NCBI GenBank assembly: GCA_964036295.1
Contig: OZ038469.1
Span: forward strand, 5,782,067 to 5,846,066
Direction: 5' to 3'
Source of the DNA: Plumapathes pennacea
Taxonomy: Eukaryota > Cnidaria > Anthozoa > Antipatharia > Myriopathidae
Length of the DNA: 64,000 bases
Below, piece by piece: positions 1 to 11,179 of this stretch (position 1 is the stretch's first letter; every line of letters starts with the position of its first letter). The notes under the pieces are model-generated. The model was given only the letters and a program-made list of their open reading frames with translations. It was not told the DNA's origin and ran no database searches. Both the position numbers and the translations under genes were made by a program.

Positions 1-170
1 TATTAACCAATCGGCCGTGACGTCATCAGACCGTGTGGGCTTCCGCCGTAGCCCGTAGGAGGCCAGCAAGCTAAACCTCGTTAGGTTTAGTCGACATTGC
101 TCGATTCTGCTCGCCCCAGTCTCCCCATCCCCCAACCCACCCTTAACGCTGCAGCTACGCAGGCTATAAT
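1..170. promoter_or_regulatory. Possible promoter-like block (CCAAT box and CRE palindrome)
   Basis: A CCAAT box at 7-11 is followed by the palindrome TGACGTCA at 18-25 (consensus CRE). A related stretch (TCGGCCGTGAC followed by a similar GTGTGGGCTT-type run) recurs at 20,261-20,290, about 100 bases before the start codon of the seven-exon gene. This suggests a mobile or duplicated upstream sequence. No coding exon follows within 1 kb, so its role here is uncertain. Confidence 0.25.
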
Positions 171-177
171 TGTTATA

Positions 178-583
178 TGTGGCAGGAAATTTTTGCGGGA
201 GTTTAATTTCGCGGATTGTTGATTTTTTGCGCTTCGCGGGAAGAAATTTTTGCGAATCTAGATTTCAGATTTTACTGCTGGGAACAAAGTTTCTGTCCGG
301 TATTTCACGTTCGGCACTGGTACATAGCAACACTATTACAGCTGTTACGCATATAATGTTCATTTTGCTTCAATTGCAAAGAAGAAGGCTGTGATTTCGT
401 TTGCAGTCAATTTAATTGAAATTCAGTAATCTAAGTATATAATGGATTAAAATTTTGGCGAATTTTTTTTTTTTTTTTTTTCTTTTTCGCGGGAGATTAT
501 TTTCGCCGGACTTAATTTTCGCGAATCGTCGGAAAATTCGCGAAATTCGTGAAAATAAACTCCCGCGAAAATTTTATGCCACA
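178..583. mobile_element. MITE-like TIR element, about 405 bp
   Basis: The left end reads TGTGGCAGGAAATTTTTGCG and the right end, reverse complemented, reads TGTGGCATAAAATTTTCGCG. Both continue into GGGAGTTTA. The interior is rich in TTCGCG-type words and a T-run at 464-485. It has no coding capacity. It is a non-autonomous DNA transposon by structure; the superfamily cannot be assigned and no clear target duplication was seen. Confidence 0.6.
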
Positions 584-737
584 CGGTAAGCGACAAGACC
601 CGCAAAACACACCAGTTACGATAACCAGAAGAAGAACACATATTAAAGACAACAGCGAAGAAGTCACCTTTTATCCTCATAAAAAGAACGGGCCCAGGGA
701 GACTAGATCACAGTCACGTGATTAACTACAAGAAAAG

Positions 738-1012
738 CGAATAAGCGAAGAATAAGCGCCCTCCTTCCAATAAGTGCCCCTCTCGAATAAGCGCCCCACC
801 CCTTCTCTTGCTGTATGGATGATTAACCGGTACTCAATGAAAAGAACCACGTGAATATCAATCAACAGTAACTTTGTTTGGGTACTCTGGTAAACCCTTG
901 TTATTGTTAGATTGTTATTAAAGTTGTGTTTTTTTTTTGGACTCAGATTGCAACGGTTTTTCAAAAATTAAATAAGCGCCCCCTTCCGAATAAGCGCCCC
1001 CTCGACCCCCGA
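738..1012. repeat. Interspersed short repeats with core GAATAAGCGCCCC
   Basis: The word AATAAGCGCCCC or a close variant occurs at about 751, 785, 971 and 989, in two clusters about 200 bp apart. The two clusters are in the same orientation. This is probably a fragmented dispersed repeat. No ORF of interest lies here. Confidence 0.45.
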
Positions 1013-1966
1013 AAATTAAATATAGTATAAATTGTATTACGGGTATTTTTTGACCCCTGTGCTACTGTATGGAAATTAATAATGGGTGAGTTATATATGG
1101 GGTTACGGGGGTGATAAACTGGCGAATATGATTGTAATATGAAATTGTGCATGTTAGTGTGTGATAACATGTTGCAGCGCTAAAATGCGGCTGTGGTCAG
1201 GTTGTTGAAATGTAGGTAACGTGGTAAATGGGCAGAAATGTGGAATTGGTGACCTGTGGTGCGCACGTGCGTTGTGAAACAATGGGAATGGGAGTTACTG
1301 TAACAGAGAAAACCGAGCGAAGAACGAAAAGGAAAGCGGTGGAACGGAGGGATCGGCGTGTACGTAGAATAAAGGCTGATAAATACATGACTAGGGGGCG
1401 GAACGGGTGGTTGGGGAGAGCGCTCGAAAAAATGTGGTGAACTGATGACTATCATGAGTGGTTCGTCCGTCGAAGCAACCGTGTTATTCTCATCAGGGGC
1501 ATAGTAAAGTGGTTACTCCATGAAGGTGGAAAGTTCCTTCGATGGTACGTGTTTCGAAATGGTAGGCGCGCGCCATCCATGCCCGACACGTTCGGCGGTT
1601 ACGAACTTTTGGCCCCGGCCGAGTTGAGGGTGAAGGGAGAAAACCGGGGGTCGGTGGTCAAGAGTTCAACACAGGGCGGGGAGGGGGAAATAGGAAATAG
1701 GTTGTCCTAAGTATCATGCTTTTTACTGCATGCATTATTATTGCTTACATTATTTTTTACATTAATTTATAGTATACATAATCCGGGCTATAGAGCCATC
1801 CCGTATTGTTGGAAGAATGAAAAGCTAAAATTTAGTTGTTAAAGTATATGCTTTTATATAAGGCTCGCTCATTTTATACATCTAACAGATTTTCTTTTTT
1901 TTTACCAGAGATAAGAATTAAGTTTATAATAGCTAAAAATAATAATGCTACAACTGAAGATATATA

Positions 1967-2331
1967 GAGATTACTTCATGGAAAGTGCGCGCGTACGGTT
2001 TTTATTCACGAGTTGTGAAGTATCATAAAACGAACGAGCGAGGCTTTGCGAGCGAGTGAGTTTTATGATACGAAACAATGAGTGAATAAAAACTGTACAA
2101 AGCACTTTCCATGATGTTTTCTGTTTATTATATACATACTGAGACATTTATGATGGGACCGGGAAACCCTTTAAAAGTAGTGAAAAATCGTCGTTCGCAG
2201 CTTGTGATTGGACGAACGATTTTTTTCACGTGTGAAAAGCGTCGTTCGCGGCCTCTCATTGGCTAGAACTCATTTGCGTACGAAATTTTACGATATGGCT
2301 TTTTCGTGAGTATGTCTCAGTATGTATATGA
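1967..2331 (+). mobile_element. Two adjacent MITEs (left copy of an inverted pair)
   Basis: Positions 1978-2115 form a long imperfect hairpin: CATGGAAAGTGC faces GCACTTTCCATG, and GTATCATAAAAC faces GTTTTATGATAC. Next to it, 2131-2330 is bounded by CATACTGAGACAT and its inverse ATGTCTCAGTATG. The same two-element block recurs nearly identically, inverted, at 6,541-6,904. Confidence 0.75.
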
Positions 2332-2528
2332 TAAAAACCCATACTAACTGGTTGTAGTAGCCGGTAGCAAGTGTTTAGAAAACTGCTGCAACAGTGCACT
2401 AAACTGTAGAATGTTCTAAATATAGTATCATTTTTCAGTTTGAAATAGTTTTGGCTATACTGGCTTGTAGTATTAGGTAACATGTGGGCGGTTTGGCGTG
2501 GTTTGGCGGAGGAGGGAGTGGATATCCG

Positions 2529-2531
2529 TGT

Positions 2532-2562
<31 letters not shown>

Positions 2563-2570
2563 GGGGGGGA
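2529..2570. repeat. (TG)n followed by a long G-run
   Basis: A TG dinucleotide run passes directly into about 24 consecutive G. Similar G-runs occur at about 24,613, 29,940, 34,858 and 35,080. The one at 34,858 adjoins the same dispersed repeat family as the one here. Confidence 0.9.
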
Positions 2571-2693
2571 CTCCCTATAGTGGATTACGGGGAAGCTCCG
2601 CCCGAAAGAGATACCTTTTTCAGGCTGGAAGTATGTGAAAGGGATGCTTTTTTTTAGGCTAGAGGTATATAAAGGGGCCGTATTTTATTCAGG

Positions 2694-2990
2694 ATGGAGA
2701 TAAAACGGAATTGCAATCCTTTCGTTATGCAGAAATATTTCGGCAGGACTTTCGTAGGGTTATTAAAAACAATTTTATTACTCATAGGCACGAGTGTTTT
2801 ACTGGAAAATATACCGTGCGTAAAATCCATACGAAACTACATCCGGTGTAACAGGCTTTTTTGTTCCCCTGGCCACGATGTCCCCTCGGACATTTTGGTT
2901 CGGGCTGAAATGTCCAGCCGGACATTCTGGCCCAGGCAAAAATTGTCCCCTCTGGTCTTAAATGTCCCCTTCCCCAAGTTTATCAAATTT
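2694..2990. repeat. Dispersed repeat: partial family-H copy plus GGACATTT-rich block
   Basis: Positions 2,800-2,856 (TTTACTGGAAAATATACCGT, then an ACTACATCCGG end) match the reverse complement of 16,985-17,035 and the start of the copy at 48,728. Positions 2,870-2,985, rich in GTCCCC and GGACATTT words, resemble the reverse complement of 6,120-6,250. The open frame across it looks incidental. Confidence 0.5.
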
Positions 2991-3305
2991 CCATATTTTT
3001 TGAACAAGATAGATCAAGTTTAGCAAAATAGATATGGTATTTCTAACAAACTATTTTTTATTTGTTTCGCGATATTTTTAAATCTAATAGACTTTACTTT
3101 ATTTCTGTTTTATACGTTAGGATTTTCTAGTTGGCAGTTACGCGCCAAAAAGCTGTATCGGCGCTTTTCATCACAGGCTCTGCAACTTTGCGACAAAATA
3201 AGCTCGACTGAAAATTAAAAGTGACATCTGCTTGCTAGATTAGATGCTGTGTCAACAAATGCTGTCGGGCGCGGGGACCGCGGGACGCCCTACATATAGC
3301 GTTGA

Positions 3306-4107
3306 TTTGTCGAGGGTCGAAGGTCGAGAGTACCATGTCGAGGGTCAAGGGTAGTATGTCGAGATGTCGAGAGTCGAGGGTACCATGTCGAGTGTCCACA
3401 TACATTTGATAATATGAATAATTATAGACAATAACAGATATTAAAAGGACAGGCAGACAGACAAGACAGACTCACATGCCATAAGCCATAAAGCAGATCG
3501 GAAAAGCTCGACCTCGTCCTGTTATCAGTTCAGACGGATTTGATTGATTAGGCTGCGTTTTAGTTGTTGAATTCGTGGAAGGGAGAGGGGGGGGATTTTT
3601 AATTTTTTAGCCGGCCTTTCTTCAGAGGAATGTTTGTCAAGCGGAAACGTTCTACTGGCTGAGCAAACAAGGTTTAGATAAACCCCTGATAAGGCCACTT
3701 TCTCCGGTTACAGTTAACTACTGCACGCTTTAAATTTTGCTTCATCCTTTCGCAGCGATGTCGAAGAAACTGTATTCTGTATGCATGTTTTCTCATGCGG
3801 TGGCAATAAACAAGTTAAAAGATACAGTCCTTTGTTGTGACGGGCCAGCGGCGAGTGGAAGCTTTGAGCGTGAGTACGTTTTTGCGACATTGACTGGCGC
3901 CCACGTAAAATACGTGTAGATCTAGATTGTATGCATGTTTTCTCATGCGGTGGCAGTTGAGGCAACTGTCTCCCAACTTTTACGGTATAACTGGTATAAC
4001 TGGTCTGTCTGTCTGTCTTCCTTTGTCTGTTATTGAATTATAATTATTCATATTATTAAATATATGTGGACCCTCGAACATGGTACTCTCGACCCTCGAC
4101 AAAAAGA
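3306..4107. mobile_element. TIR element with GTCGAGGGT-rich termini, about 0.8 kb
   Basis: The left arm (about 3,306-3,475) and the reverse complement of the right arm (about 4,000-4,107) share GTCGAGGGTC, GAGAGTACCATG, an AATAATATGAATAATTATA core and a terminal GACAGACAGAC. The left arm has extra GTCGAGGGT units, so the unit number varies. The interior repeats a 27-bp word at 3,777 and 3,928 (ATGCATGTTTTCTCATGCGG). A partial third copy lies at 5,252-5,311. No transposase is visible. Confidence 0.6.
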
Positions 4108-4330
4108 TACACTCCGTTGAAATTAAAAGAAACCAGAAATTGACCGTCAAGACAAAGGAGCGTGTTTTGTTGTTCACATGCAGTTAAATAACGTATTCCG
4201 CACACCAACTTTTGCTCACAGGATAAAAGAGTTATACACATATTTTGTCTGAAAACATGATTGTAATTCCCGTTGGAAAAATTGCATATGCTATTGATTT
4301 AGTTAACTGGTTTGGTTTATAGATTCATTC

Positions 4331-5074
4331 AGGCTGTGGTCACACTAGAAAGTTAAATCATGATTTAGCAGTGCTTAATCGCGATTTAGCCAAAATCTGT
4401 GTGTGACCGTAAAAACTGCCCAGTGGGAGACCGCACTGATTAATGTTGTAAAGTGATATTGAAAGCGGCTTAGTTGAAAGAAATAACTCTCGTTCTAAAT
4501 CATCTCAAAAGTACGATTTAAAAGGTGATTTATCTAACTCTTGTTCCATGAATCAATCGCACGCTTCATCAAATTGTCGACGTCAGTCTCCGTATTGATC
4601 TTAACCATGCACCATAACTCACTTTTATCAGTTCCCGCACTTTTTTCGCAACTTCTCTCAAGATGTCCGATCGACCTCCGTTTAACTTTAACGTTCCAGC
4701 AGATTCGGAAAGCACTATGATGTGCAAGCCAAGAACGAGTCTTCTCCTTCGTTGCCTCTGGAGCATGAACATCCTGATTCTTTTCAGTCGTCTGGATCGG
4801 GCTTTCCATATTAATTTTCTTAGCAAAAACAAGGAGACCGATGATAACGTTTGCAAAGGCCATAGTTTTTACAACTCAAAAGTCCAGATGCTGCCCTTTC
4901 AGAACGCATTCTATTTCATTTATCTAATCGGATTATGAAGTTAGCTGTCATGTTTGATACATTCAAGAGAGCACAAATGCCACCTCTTCTAAATCACGAT
5001 TTATCTTGCAGTTTTCCTTAATCAAGTTTTAGGGTGCGAAATCATGATTTAACTTTTTAGTGTGACCACAGCCT
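4331..5074. mobile_element. TIR DNA transposon, about 745 bp, with 37-bp TIRs
   Basis: Left end AGGCTGTGGTCACACTAGAA and the inverse of the right end AGGCTGTGGTCACACTAAAA agree over about 37 bp with two or three mismatches and continue into GTTAAATCATGATTT. The interior has an overlapping minus-strand open region (4,534-4,863) with many basic residues that I do not recognise; a degenerate Myb/SANT-like DNA-binding remnant is possible. No target duplication is obvious. It is non-autonomous or decayed. Confidence 0.7.
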
Positions 5075-5251
5075 ACTGAAATTCCGGTTTGTTATTCATC
5101 GAGAGATTATGTAAACTTGCTGATTACAATATTGACCAGTATACATCAGTGGTATAACTCATTAAAAAATAACTGATCATCTTGACAGTCAAAGCTTTTA
5201 ACTCGAGATCTTATCAACAAACCATTTTGCATATAATGGAGAGTTTACCTT

Positions 5252-5311
5252 TTGGTCGAGGGTCGAGGATGCTATGTCAAAGGTTGAGGGTAGCATGTCG
5301 AGGGTTGAAAA
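5252..5311. repeat. GTCGAGGGT short-unit repeat
   Basis: Units resembling GTCGAGGGT and TAGCATGTCGAGGGT recur here in the same orientation as at 3,306-3,395. It is a fragment of the 3,306-4,107 element family. Confidence 0.6.
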
Positions 5312-6119
5312 GAGACCCTTTCATTTTTCTTTTTTCCCGACAAAAGAAGAGAATTGAAATGAAGTAAAACTCTGAGTCGCCGCTATCAGTGAAAACAGGA
5401 AACAGATTGATCTAATTAGAGGTGTGTAATTACATCCAGCTGGGACTCTTAAGTGTTAGCACCCAAGTACATTTTTGCAGTAAAGTCTAATCAGATGAAG
5501 AATACACTCTTTTGGATGGTAATATGCAAAAGAATGTTACATATAACTTGATTATCATAATAATTTGAAAATATCACAGTAGTGAGTATATTTTTCGTCA
5601 TACAGTTGACAAAATCGCTCGTTTGATTTGTTTGATTCGATGAGTTCGTTTGCTAAACAATGACAGTTTATCGTCTGGACTGCAAATTTGATAAATTTAG
5701 GAATGCGGACATTTCTAAAACGCGAATATGAACATTGTCAGAGCGTACCCGTCAAACACGTTTGATAATCGGTATATGTTAGTATAAATAGCTATTTTCA
5801 CCATGTTTATTTTAAATTTCGGGAGCCGCTTACAAATCCGACGCAGTATTTCGTTTGATCATGAACACGGTAGTTAACTATTCTGTGCGTTTATGTTCGG
5901 TATGGAAGATTAGTACGCTCAGGTACTGGTGAAACATGACTCACCAAACATCTGGATCAGATAATAGCCGACAGACAGGCGCCTGTTGTGTAATAGCTGT
6001 CTCGTACGTAAACTACTGTGAATAGTCTGACTCAGAGAAAGTTGCCGTTTCTCCAGTGGTCTTAAAAGGTTATGAGATCTTTATGAGTATCCTTTCTTGT
6101 TAGAACCCATTTTAACTAT

Positions 6120-6260
6120 CAAAAGCACCATTTCGAACAGGGGACATTTTAGACCAGCGAGGACACTTAGGCCTTTTAAAAGACTGTAGTGTCCGGGTGG
6201 CATTTCGGCCCGGGCCGAAGTGTCCGGCCGGACAGAAATATGGGGGGACGTTTCAGATTG
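6120..6260. repeat. GTCCGGCCGGACA-type block, inverse of 2,870-2,985
   Basis: The block contains GGGGACATTT, GAAGTGTCCGGCCGGACAG and GGACACC words. In reverse complement it matches the block near 2,870-2,985, in keeping with the inverted arrangement of the 1,967 and 6,541 blocks. Confidence 0.5.
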
Positions 6261-6264
6261 GGAC

Positions 6265-6533
6265 ACCAGGACCCGAGTGGCGTATTTTCCATATCCCCAC
6301 TAGTGAGGATATCGTTGGCATCATTTCCCGCTTTTGCACGGTTGTTTGTGCAATTTCTTGTAAAACATTCTTGTCTAATATAATAATAAAAAAAATTACA
6401 CTGCAGCTTGAAGATATATATTTTATTTTCTCGTGGTAAAAACAATATTTTACTCAATTGCGAAGGGCTCGTTCGTAAACTTGTTTTTACCACTCGAAAA
6501 TAAAGTCATACCTTCGCGCCGCCGTGTAATATC
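6265..6533 (+). mobile_element. Family-H hairpin MITE, copy 1
   Basis: A leader (GAGTGGCGTATTTTCCATAT, then a palindromic CACTAGTGAGGATAT and GCACGGTTGTTTGTGCAATT) is followed by a long hairpin: TTACAC-GCAGCTTGAAGATAT on the left faces ATACCTTCGCGCCGCCGTGTAA on the right, with TGGTAAAAACAAT facing TTGTTTTTACCA. Other copies are at 16,752-17,040 (inverted) and 48,728-49,012. Confidence 0.7.
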
Positions 6534-6540
6534 CTTTATT

Positions 6541-6904
6541 ATATACATACTGAGACATACTCACGAAAAAGCCATATCGTAAAATTTCGTACGCAAATGA
6601 GTTCTAGCCAATGAGAGGCCGCGAACGACGCTTTTCACACGTGAAAAAAATCGTTCGTCCAATCACAAGCTGCGAACGACGATTTTTCACTACTTTTAAA
6701 GGGTTTCCCGGTCCCATCATAAATGTCTCAGTATGTATATAATAAACAGAAAACATCATGGAAAGTGCTTTGTACAGTTTTTATTCACTCGTTGTTTCGT
6801 ATCATAAAACTCACTCGCTCGCAAAGCCTCGCTCGTTCGTTTTATGATACTTCACAACTCGTGAATAAAAACCGTACGCGCGCACTTTCCATGAAGTAAT
6901 CTCT
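6541..6904 (-). mobile_element. Two adjacent MITEs (right copy of an inverted pair)
   Basis: This is the reverse complement of 1,967-2,331, almost base for base by eye, including both the ACTGAGACAT-bounded element and the CATGGAAAGTGC hairpin. Sharing two adjacent elements in the same order argues for an inverted segmental duplication, or very long TIRs of a 4.9-kb element, rather than separate insertions. Confidence 0.75.
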
Positions 6905-7099
6905 ATTTATTTACTAGAAATACGATATTCGCAGAGGTCCCACGCCCAAGTAATCGATTATGTATGACACTGCTTAGAGCTCTCATGTACTGTATGCTTT
7001 CACTACACATCTCAATATTATATAATGTAATTAAAGGCGGATGACACTATATTAGCATTTACATGATAGTGGCATGTGTCCCATTCCGGAGAGTACTCA

Positions 7100-7445
7100 T
7101 CATAATTTTGGGTGGGGGTGTGCCGCCTGGACCTGAAAACCCCTTACTCTATTTCAGACCAAAATATCTGACTTACTATACCCATTTTAGACCTGACTCC
7201 ATAAATATATACCCTATTTCAGACCTGACTCCAAAATGTAATACCATATTTCAGACCTATTTTAGAGATTTATTTCTTTTGCATCAATTTCCGCCGTGTT
7301 TTTTTCCATTTGCTGTGCATTGTCTGCTGCGACACATTTCTATTAAAATCATACCCTATCCCAGGCCAAAAAGGCAAAATCTATACCCTATTTCAGACTA
7401 AAAATGTTTTAAAACAATACCCTTTGGGGTGGCACATACCTATAT
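7100..7445. repeat. Degenerate tandem repeat, core CCCTATTTCAGACC
   Basis: Variants of ATACCCTATTTCAGACC occur at about 7,144, 7,175, 7,211, 7,242, 7,351 and 7,386, each followed by TGACTCC or AAAA. The block ends in a C-rich/G-rich stretch (7,455-7,475). A decayed inverted relative seems to lie at about 34,850-35,060 (TTTTAGTCTGGAATGG, TTTTGGTCTGAAATG). No protein is supported. Confidence 0.5.
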
Positions 7446-7499
7446 GGCATAGTACTCCCCCCCTCCCCGGGGTCCCACTGCTGTTTGAAGAGTACAGTA

Positions 7500-9250
7500 A
7501 TTTTATTATATAATATGTAGGATGGTCTTAAAAGAAGGAAGTTCTTATGATATTATTCATCATGCCATGTCCATTTCACAGTAATTTATTCTGTCTCATA
7601 AGAAAGTATACAGAGTCAGTCTTCACACTATAACATTCATTGGTGAAAGACTGTATATTACATACTTCTCAAGTACCTGTAGGTTACATTATACTTCTCA
7701 GAAGCAAACTGATGCATGTGTTGCCCAGTACATGTAAAACACACAAAATCCCATGCCAGAGAAATAATTAGCCCTAACCCTATACTCTCCTGTGAGTGAA
7801 AATGGAAAAATGAATTATAAATATTCAATAATTTTACAGAATATTAGACAAATGAGAGTCAGGTTTGCACATTATCCACAACTGTAAGATGCTGTGAGAC
7901 ATGAGAAGAGCATCAGTTTAATACTGTATTGAAATTCTTATCTTAAAAAAGTCTCATTTCCCATGTCATGTGGGTATAAACTACCTCTTCCTAATCACAG
8001 AAAGATACTTTTTCCAGTTGGACTTAGTGAACTTCATGTTTGTCTTGATATTTAGGGACCTATGAAAAACAAAACAAGCATCAAAGTCTATAATTTAAAA
8101 AGTGTGTTCTGTGGCTTGAGATACTATGTGTTGGCGGGGTAACAGTTTAGACAATATCTCACCAGATGTCATGCAGGTGCATGGAAAAAAACTTGTTCAA
8201 AAGAAAACTTATTAAACTATATCACTAATTCTATCTAGGAAAAGAAAGAAATTATGCTAGTAAAGAGCTGGCTGAAGTGAAATGAAACTGTGGTAAATGC
8301 AAATGACTTGTTTGGCTTATAATTATGTATCTTTGCAAATGGATTTTTGACTTTCAGTCTAGTACTGAAGGCATTGACTTGTCAGGGCATTATCTAATTG
8401 AACTTGTTTAGATCATGGCAATTTGTTTCTGCCCACACCAGCTACTAACACAGTAAATCTCTTCTGAACATTACTTTATACACAGTAATGTATAAAGTAC
8501 AGCTAAACTGCTAATTCAAAAATGCAAAAGGAAATGCAGCAATAAATTACATTCTTTTCCTGGTGCCAAATTGACAAAATAATCATTCCTAACAATTTCT
8601 AGTTTACTAAACATCATTTCTGTTTATTTATATATACATTTTATATTAGTATATGTACTATGATTTATAGCAAAGGGAAGGGGGGCTTAGTAAGACAAAG
8701 AAGTAAACACAAACAAAGACTGTATATGGAAAGTAGTGGCTGGGTTTTGGAAAGTTTAGCCCAACATAAAAAATACAGTTCAAATAACAATTTGACTTAT
8801 AGTACTTATACAGTGTTATACATGATAAAAACAGCTGAGCAGTTAAAAAAAACTGCCTACTTAAACCAGAACTCACAAGTTTTTGCACTGTATAATTTCA
8901 CAGACGACAAATATTTTGATCTGTTTTTCTGATAAACTGAAATCATGGTTTCTAGTGCTGCAATTTTAATAAACACAGTTCTCTCTAATCAAATGCACAG
9001 AAACGCCAACTTCTTCTGTGTGAGTGATATATATGCTGTGATTTTGTCTTTTAAGCAAGTTACTTGTTAAGTGGCAAATTAACCTCTGCACTGTATGACA
9101 CTGGAAATTGATTTAACTGTCAAGACTCAAACGATCAAAACAGTTTTCTGTCGTGAAAATTTATAGCATCACAACAACAAAGCTTTATCGCGGCCACAAA
9201 ATGTCCGATAAGCTCGAAGCAATGCATAACGGACGAGTTGAGTGAAGAAA
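7500..9250. other. AT-rich unique-looking stretch, no gene seen
   Basis: About 1.75 kb with short frames on both strands, none with domains, splice structure or convincing composition. I saw no TIR, microsatellite or RNA gene here. It could be intergenic DNA or part of a long intron. Confidence 0.4.
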
Positions 9251-9303
9251 GTAAATAGACGTGTATTACCTGCCCCTTGGAGCTATCGGCTGTCCTTCAA
9301 GCA

Positions 9304-9794
9304 CTATTTTAGCTTATTTTCTGTCCTCCTGCTGTTTGTGCAGAGCCGGGTTGTCAGAGTTAGCCCATCCACGGCTATGCAGATATTGTTGCCTCTGGAA
9401 GTTGCCTCATTTTGAGCCTGAAGCCTGCGGGCCTCTTGTGCAATCGTTTCATTGTGGCGTCGGGAAGCAGCTCGTTGTCGAGCGGCTGTCACGCGCTGTT
9501 CTTTTGCCTGAGTTGTTTCTTGGGCCAGCTTCTGCCTATGATGCTCCCGATCAGCTGCTCTCTTTCCTGGGTTGTCTCCTGAGCTCGTTTCTGCTGATAA
9601 TGCTCTCGGTCATACCGTTGCTCCGCTTTTTTGGCAGCGACAGCACTGTCTGTTTGCCGTCTGCGCTCGAGACGGATACACCGCTCCTGCCTTGTCTTAC
9701 GAATTCGTCTTAGTCTCGCTTGTTCTCTTCGTTTTTGAAGACAAACTTGTTTCTCCTCTTGAGAGTGTTCGGTTTGATTCTTCGCTTGATTCAT
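9304..9794 (-). pseudogene. Helitron-like N-terminal arginine-rich ORF remnant (frameshifted)
   Basis: A minus-strand frame from 9,794 encodes a very basic, glutamine- and arginine-rich stretch with a repeating pattern (RLERRRQTD, KKAEQRYDREHYQQKRAQET, TQEREQ). It ends at about 9,489 and continues in another frame (9,492-9,304: ARQRAASRRHNETIAQEARR). Repeated Arg/Glu-rich units like these are known from the N-termini of animal Helitron replicase/PIF1-helicase ORFs. No helicase or HUH domain is visible nearby, so this is a fragment. A related piece lies at 11,180-11,655. Alternatives are a low-complexity coiled-coil host exon or another repeat protein. The assignment comes from composition and pattern only. 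Confidence 0.4.
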
Positions 9795-9859
9795 ACTTGC
9801 CTCCTATACAGTGTCCGTTGCTTCGCAACGGACCAGCAGAATACCACATGATCATCCCA

Positions 9860-10110
9860 GCAGGCACCGCGGTGCGGGAAGGTCGCCCGTGAACGAAAAA
9901 CATTAAAACACGAGATTCGAGGTCGCGAGAGGAAAGAGCCTGGGAACGAGGTTAGAGTGTTCTACCCAGCAAACCCCGCGCGTGATTCTGTTCCGAGTTT
10001 CTACCCAGCAGACCCCGCTGCGCGGGGAAGTGATTCTCTTCCGCTGTTTTTCCCAGCAAACCCCGCTGCGCGGGGAGGTCGCCCGTGAACGAAAAACATT
10101 AAAAAACGAC
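9860..10110. repeat. GC hairpin repeats (CCCCGCTGCGCGGGG) with a duplicated AT-rich tail
   Basis: Three or four related units of about 50-90 bp contain CCCAGCAAACCCCGC, a hairpin CCCCGC-TGC-GCGGGG (10,012-10,027 and 10,062-10,077) and the tail GGTCGCCCGTGAACGAAAAA (about 9,882 and 10,079). A further hairpin CCCACGC-AGG-GCGTGGG follows at 10,128-10,145. The pattern resembles Helitron-type 3' hairpins, but no clear CTRR end was fixed. Confidence 0.5.
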
Positions 10111-11179
10111 ATGGTGTTCAGATTAGTACCCACGCAGGGCGTGGGAATTAAAAAAGGTACCAATTTTTTTAATAAAAGGTACCCCTTTCTTTCAACAAAA
10201 AAGGTAAATGAAAGGGTAAGGAACTCTCCTTTTATTTGCCATGTTGCAAAGTGTTGCAAAAAAAAAACACTTACGCTATTAATATTAGTCCCAGTTACCC
10301 GATAGTACAAAGTAGTGCGCATGCGCGTGGTTATGTTTGCGCCAAAATTTTGCTTCCTTTTGCCACGCAAGGGACGCAACGGTTTTCATGTGTCCCGCAC
10401 GTTTTGCCTCTCTGGAAACATCGAAGGGGGCATTGTCCTCGTTTTGCCAGGCCTTTAGGGTTCTCTTGAATTTTTCATTTTCATTCATTATTTGATTCAC
10501 CACACATATCATTTATCTTACTAGAAATACGATAATCGCAGATACCTCTCGCTCTGACATTGATGGGACTTTTACTTTGGTAACTCCCAACAAGAGTAGC
10601 CTTTGTTTTACCGAAATGTTGACTCAATCTTTTCTTCGAAGTCAAATGCTACACGCAAAGGAAGGAGAAAAAGAATGGTGTGTGTTATACTTTTGCGTTG
10701 AAAAAAAGAATCGATTGCGTGACGAAGTACGTATTTCCCACGGTCGGTCGGCACGACAAATTAATTTATACAGTCTGCCAAGCACGTTCTCAAAATCTAA
10801 TACTCAAATTTTGAAGTTGGTCGACCGACGTAGTACGGGAAAAAAGACACACTGATTTTCCAATTTTGAATTCATAGGCAGTACAATTAAATAGGCTTCC
10901 TGTGCAATTTGTTTTTACTCTGGACTGCATGCACAAGACTCAGGCATGCACGTTTAATGAGCTCGAAATGTTTTGTACGTGAACGTGCTCAAAACAACAT
11001 GATTTATCCCAGAATCAAAGCAAAACTTGAACGGTTTACTTCAAATTATACTCGGGCTTCAGACCTAGTCATACTTCTAAGGGCTTGTGAACGATTCTCG
11101 CTGCAATCACCGCATGTCAAATTACAGTATTTGTTACAGTGTTAGTCTTGAAAGAAATAATAGACATCTGACTAAATCA

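Noticed and set aside
2256-2483. Short frames across the MITE pair and similar shadows throughout
   Set aside because: They are by-products of palindromic or AT-rich repeats and lack splice signals and conserved motifs.
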